Source: CAZFYZ01 sp964523735 (GTDB taxonomy: Bacteria; Armatimonadota; UBA5829). From it: a stretch of DNA of 7,577 nt. The notes under the pieces are model-generated. The model was given only the letters and a program-made list of their open reading frames with translations, did not search any database and was not told the DNA's origin. The position numbers and the translations under genes were made by a program. The stretch lies in the NCBI GenBank assembly GCA_964523735.1, contig CAZFYZ010000161.1:1-7577 (forward strand), in the 5' to 3' direction. Each line of letters starts with the position of its first letter. Position 1 is the first letter of the stretch. Shown in pieces: positions 5,618-7,577 of this stretch.

Positions 5618-5742
5618 AGTGATCCCTCCCATTACGTGGGGTTGGGGACCGGTGGCGAAACGCCAACCGGCCTCAACACGCCAACTGCTACCGGGGTTAG
5701 ACGCACCGCCCCCGGTTGCGTTTCACGGCCAGCAGCCCAGGT
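5618..5742 (-). promoter_or_regulatory. Structured upstream region of the minus-strand operon
   Basis: Between the TTG start and the palindromic element are two inverted repeats. The first (5641-5677) pairs GTTG, GG, CCGGT and GGCG segments with CGCC, ACCGG, CC and CAAC around an AAA loop, with small bulges; its core is CCGGTGGCG (5649-5657) with CGCCAACCGG (5661-5670). The second pairs ACCGGGG (5690-5696) with CCCCGGT (5710-5716). They could form leader structures in the operon mRNA. No convincing -35/-10 pair was found on the minus strand. Confidence 0.4.
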
Positions 5743-5878
5743 AGTGTTCAGTCCCCTGCACATGTCATTTCGAGCGGGGTGAGAAATCTGCTTTTGCCAG
5801 GCCTTCATCTTGGACGCCACGTGTGAAGAGCAGATTGCTCACTGCGTTCGAAATGACATTCCCGCAAGACTGAACACT
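5743..5878. mobile_element. Complete 136-bp palindromic MITE-like element (copy 2)
   Basis: Bounded by perfect 10-bp terminal inverted repeats, AGTGTTCAGT (5743-5752) and ACTGAACACT (5869-5878). Each arm of about 53 bases continues with TCATTTCGA, a GTGAG box and a GCAGAT/ATCTGC box, leaving a centre of about 30 bases. It has no coding capacity, so if mobile it would need a transposase in trans. No clear target duplication is visible at its edges. It separates the minus-strand operon from the pyk promoter. Other copies lie at 38-120, 7360-7403 and 7479-7577. Confidence 0.8.
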
Positions 5879-5897
5879 CTCCAGCCCAGCCCGAGCC

Positions 5898-5927
5898 TTG
5901 ACCTTACGCGCGCCCCTCGCCTACCAT
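5898..5927 (+). promoter_or_regulatory. Probable pyk promoter
   Basis: TTGACC (5898-5903) and TACCAT (5922-5927) are separated by 18 bases. Transcription would start near 5934, leaving a very short leader that still contains the AAGGAG at 5934-5939. The -10 covers the upstream ATG at 5926, which argues against that ATG being the real start of pyk. Confidence 0.5.
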
Positions 5928-5946
5928 GTTCGCAAGGAGACCGAGC

Positions 5947-7359
5947 ATGCGCAGAACAAAGATAGTTTGTACCATAGGCCCAGCCAGCGACTCACCCGAG
6001 ATGATAGAGAGGCTCATCAAGGCCGGGATGAACGTCGCCCGGCTGAACTTCTCTCATGGCAGCCACGAGGAGCACGCGGCAAAGATAGATACCATCCGTG
6101 GGATCAGCGCCAAACTAGGCAGGAACGTGGCGGTTCTGCAGGACTTGCCGGGGCCGAAGATACGCATCGGACGTCTCCCGATGACCGCGACGCTGCAGGC
6201 CGGCAGCCAGTTCACCTTCACCACGCGCGATGTCGAGGGCGGGCCTGATCAGGTCAGTCTGCCTTACCCGGAGCTTCTCTCGCAGGTCAAGAAGGGCCAG
6301 TCGATCTATGTCGATGATGCCAAGCTCGAGTTCAAAGTGGTCTGCGTCAACTCGACCGACATTGTGACCACAGTCACTATAGGGGGCGAACTGGGTTCAC
6401 GCAAGGGATTCACAATACCGGGCGCACGCTACGATCTGCCGGGCGTGACCGACAAGGACAAGGACGATCTTCGGTTCGGCTTGGAACATGGGGTCGATTG
6501 GGTTGCTGCCTCGTTCGTCCGTTCGGCCGATGACATTCTGCCCCTGAGAAGCGTGATGCGCGAAGCAGGCAAACGGGTGCCGGTGATCGCCAAGATCGAG
6601 CAGCCGGAGGCGGTCAAGAACCTCGCGCAGATCGCCGAAGCCTATGACGGCGTGATGGTTGCTCGTGGCGACTTGGGTATAGAGCTTCCGATCGATGAGG
6701 TCCCGCTTATCCAAAAGCACATCATCAAGCACGTCAATCCCCTGGGTAAGCCCGTCATCACAGCCACGCAGATGCTGGACTCGATGATGTCCAACCCTCG
6801 CCCGACTCGTGCAGAAGTGACCGACGTCGCTAACGCCATCATCGACGGCACCGACGCGATCATGCTCTCCGGCGAGACAGCGGCAGGTGCATTCCCGGTC
6901 GAGGCGGTCAAGATGATGGACGCGGTCGCACGCGGCATCGAGAACTCGCCCGACTACCGTGCCTGCTGCGCCAGGCGCATTGAGTACCCGACGCACGACG
7001 TTACCGAGGCGATCGGTGAAGCTGCTGCCAAACTCGCAGCAGATCTAGGCCTCGAGACGATCATCACCTGCACTCTCGGGGGCACAACCGCCCGGCTGGT
7101 TAGCAAGTACCGGCCGAAGGCGCGGATTATCGCCGCAGCCTCAAACGAGGAGACAGCCCGCCGCCTGGCTCTCTCGTGGGGCGTCGACGCAATCTACGTG
7201 GAGATGGCGAAGGACACTGACGGCCTCATTCAGAACGCTGTCGAGGCGTCTCTGGATCACAGGCTCGTGAAGAAGGGCGAGACTGTTCTTGTCATAGCCG
7301 GCGTGCCGGTCGGCCTGCCGGGGAACACCAGTCTGATCAGGGTGCTTAGCGCGAACTGA
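5947..7359 (+). CDS. pyk: Pyruvate kinase, K+-independent-type signature
   Basis: A 470-aa enzyme catalysing phosphoenolpyruvate + ADP to pyruvate + ATP, the last step of glycolysis, in the cytoplasm. The N-terminal barrel strand is TKIVCTIGPAS (4-14), followed by the substrate-binding ARLNFSHGS (31-39). DLPGPKIRIG (66-75) leads into the B domain (about 76-165). The catalytic lysine is K216 in VIAKIEQPE, with Mg2+ ligands E218 and D242 (ARGDLG). TATQMLDSM (272-280) and the SGETAAG loop (308-314) complete the active site. The C-domain keeps TARLVSKYRP (381-390) and an allosteric-type loop, AGVPVGLPGNTSLIRV (451-466). There is no C-terminal PEP-utiliser domain, so it is the plain single-enzyme form. 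In the K+-dependence signature, Lys71 replaces the Glu of K+-dependent enzymes. The start is set at 5947 because AGGAG (5935-5939) lies 7 bases upstream; the in-frame ATG at 5926 lacks a Shine-Dalgarno and falls in the promoter. Confidence 0.97.
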   Translation: MRRTKIVCTIGPASDSPEMIERLIKAGMNVARLNFSHGSHEEHAAKIDTIRGISAKLGRNVAVLQDLPGPKIRIGRLPMTATLQAGSQFTFTTRDVEGGPDQVSLPYPELLSQVKKGQSIYVDDAKLEFKVVCVNSTDIVTTVTIGGELGSRKGFTIPGARYDLPGVTDKDKDDLRFGLEHGVDWVAASFVRSADDILPLRSVMREAGKRVPVIAKIEQPEAVKNLAQIAEAYDGVMVARGDLGIELPIDEVPLIQKHIIKHVNPLGKPVITATQMLDSMMSNPRPTRAEVTDVANAIIDGTDAIMLSGETAAGAFPVEAVKMMDAVARGIENSPDYRACCARRIEYPTHDVTEAIGEAAAKLAADLGLETIITCTLGGTTARLVSKYRPKARIIAAASNEETARRLALSWGVDAIYVEMAKDTDGLIQNAVEASLDHRLVKKGETVLVIAGVPVGLPGNTSLIRVLSAN

Positions 7360-7403
7360 GATTTCTCGCCCTGCTCGAAATGACTGCGGGCAAGAGTGAG
7401 CTG
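7360..7403 (-). repeat. Half copy of the palindromic element abutting the pyk stop
   Basis: Bases 7360-7384 match the outer arm of the complete element (copy 2, opposite strand) at 23 of 25 positions, starting at GATTTCTC directly after the TGA stop. The following 19 bases (GCGGGCAAGAGTGAGCTGT) look like a decayed terminus. The other half is missing, so this is a remnant or a one-sided deletion product. Confidence 0.65.
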
Positions 7404-7415
7404 TCACCTGGCGCC

Positions 7416-7464
7416 GTGCTCAGCCCAGTCCGATACGGAGATCGGACACTACCAACGTGAGCAC
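7416..7464. repeat. Two-step inverted repeat flanked by 9-bp direct repeats
   Basis: GTGCTCA (7416-7422) pairs with TGAGCAC (7458-7464), and inside it GTCCGAT (7428-7434) pairs with ATCGGAC (7441-7447) around a 6-base loop. The unit is flanked by perfect direct repeats ACCTGGCGC (7406-7414 and 7467-7475). It could be a 3'-end structure for the pyk mRNA, although no T-tract follows, or a tiny inserted repeat with a 9-bp duplication. Confidence 0.5.
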
Positions 7465-7478
7465 TTACCTGGCGCAAG

Positions 7479-7577
7479 AGTGTTCAGTGTTGCGGGAATG
7501 TCATTTCGAACGCAGTGAGAAATCTGCTTTTCGCGCCTGGCATCCAAGACGAAGGCCTGGCAAAAGCAGATTTCTCG
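7479..7577 (-). mobile_element. Palindromic MITE-like element (copy 3), inverted, cut by window end
   Basis: It begins with the terminus AGTGTTCAGT (7479-7488) and runs off the window. It matches the reverse complement of copy 2 (5878 down to 5780) with about 9 mismatches in 99 bases by hand alignment and no gaps, so it lies in the opposite orientation. Its GAGAAATCTGCTTTT box and AAAAGCAGATTTCTC box pair perfectly, unlike the slightly decayed pair in copy 2. Confidence 0.85.

Noticed and set aside
5618..5632. ATG at 5632 as the start of the first exported-protein gene
   Set aside because: It would put the only good Shine-Dalgarno inside the coding region; the TTG at 5617 is ideally spaced from it and gives a normal signal peptide.
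5926..5946. Upstream in-frame ATG as the start of pyruvate kinase
   Set aside because: It lies in the probable -10 region and has no ribosome binding site, while the ATG at 5947 has AGGAG at 7 bases and gives the usual MRRTKIVCTIGP start.

Overview
The window looks like chromosomal DNA of a moderately GC-rich, probably diderm, little-studied bacterium. Four of the six genes encode proteins with Sec signal peptides, two of them small LTxxQ-like periplasmic proteins. Promoters are of the sigma70 type and ribosome binding sites are AGGAG-like. Dispersed palindromic repeats fill most intergenic gaps. The style (envelope proteins with Ig and GWNL-type domains, scattered hairpins, a K+-independent-type pyruvate kinase) would fit an uncultured phylum such as Armatimonadota, but no marker gene here settles the taxonomy.

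Layout: a partial copy of a palindromic repeat (about 38-120) precedes a good promoter and a secreted protein (221-1774) that joins a trypsin-like domain without recognisable catalytic residues to a TPR array. The 371-base gap after it holds two imperfect direct repeats, each with a hairpin, around a nested, multi-stem inverted-repeat element (1835-1991). This is the best candidate in the window for an undescribed structured RNA or small repeat element. A small zinc-ribbon protein (2146-2331) follows behind a strong TATAAT promoter and ahead of a 14-bp hairpin. Next is a secreted protein with three Ig-like modules and two GWNL-type modules (2691-4271), with its own textbook promoter and a structured leader.

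On the minus strand, a two-gene operon (5617 down to 4424) encodes two small Spy/CpxP-like exported proteins. It converges on the Ig-like gene across a pair of strong hairpins (4355-4414). Divergent from the operon, and separated from it by a complete 136-bp palindromic element with 10-bp terminal inverted repeats (5743-5878), is pyruvate kinase (pyk, 5947-7359). Its active-site signature is mostly that of the K+-independent class. A half copy of the same element abuts the pyk stop codon, and an inverted copy runs off the window end, so pyk is bracketed by copies in opposite orientation.

Apart from the minus-strand pair, the genes seem to be independently transcribed, and there is no obvious single pathway. 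The envelope and secreted proteins form a loose theme, pyk is housekeeping, and the repeats and structured elements are the unusual part. I see no CRISPR array, tRNA, rRNA, transposase or defence system.
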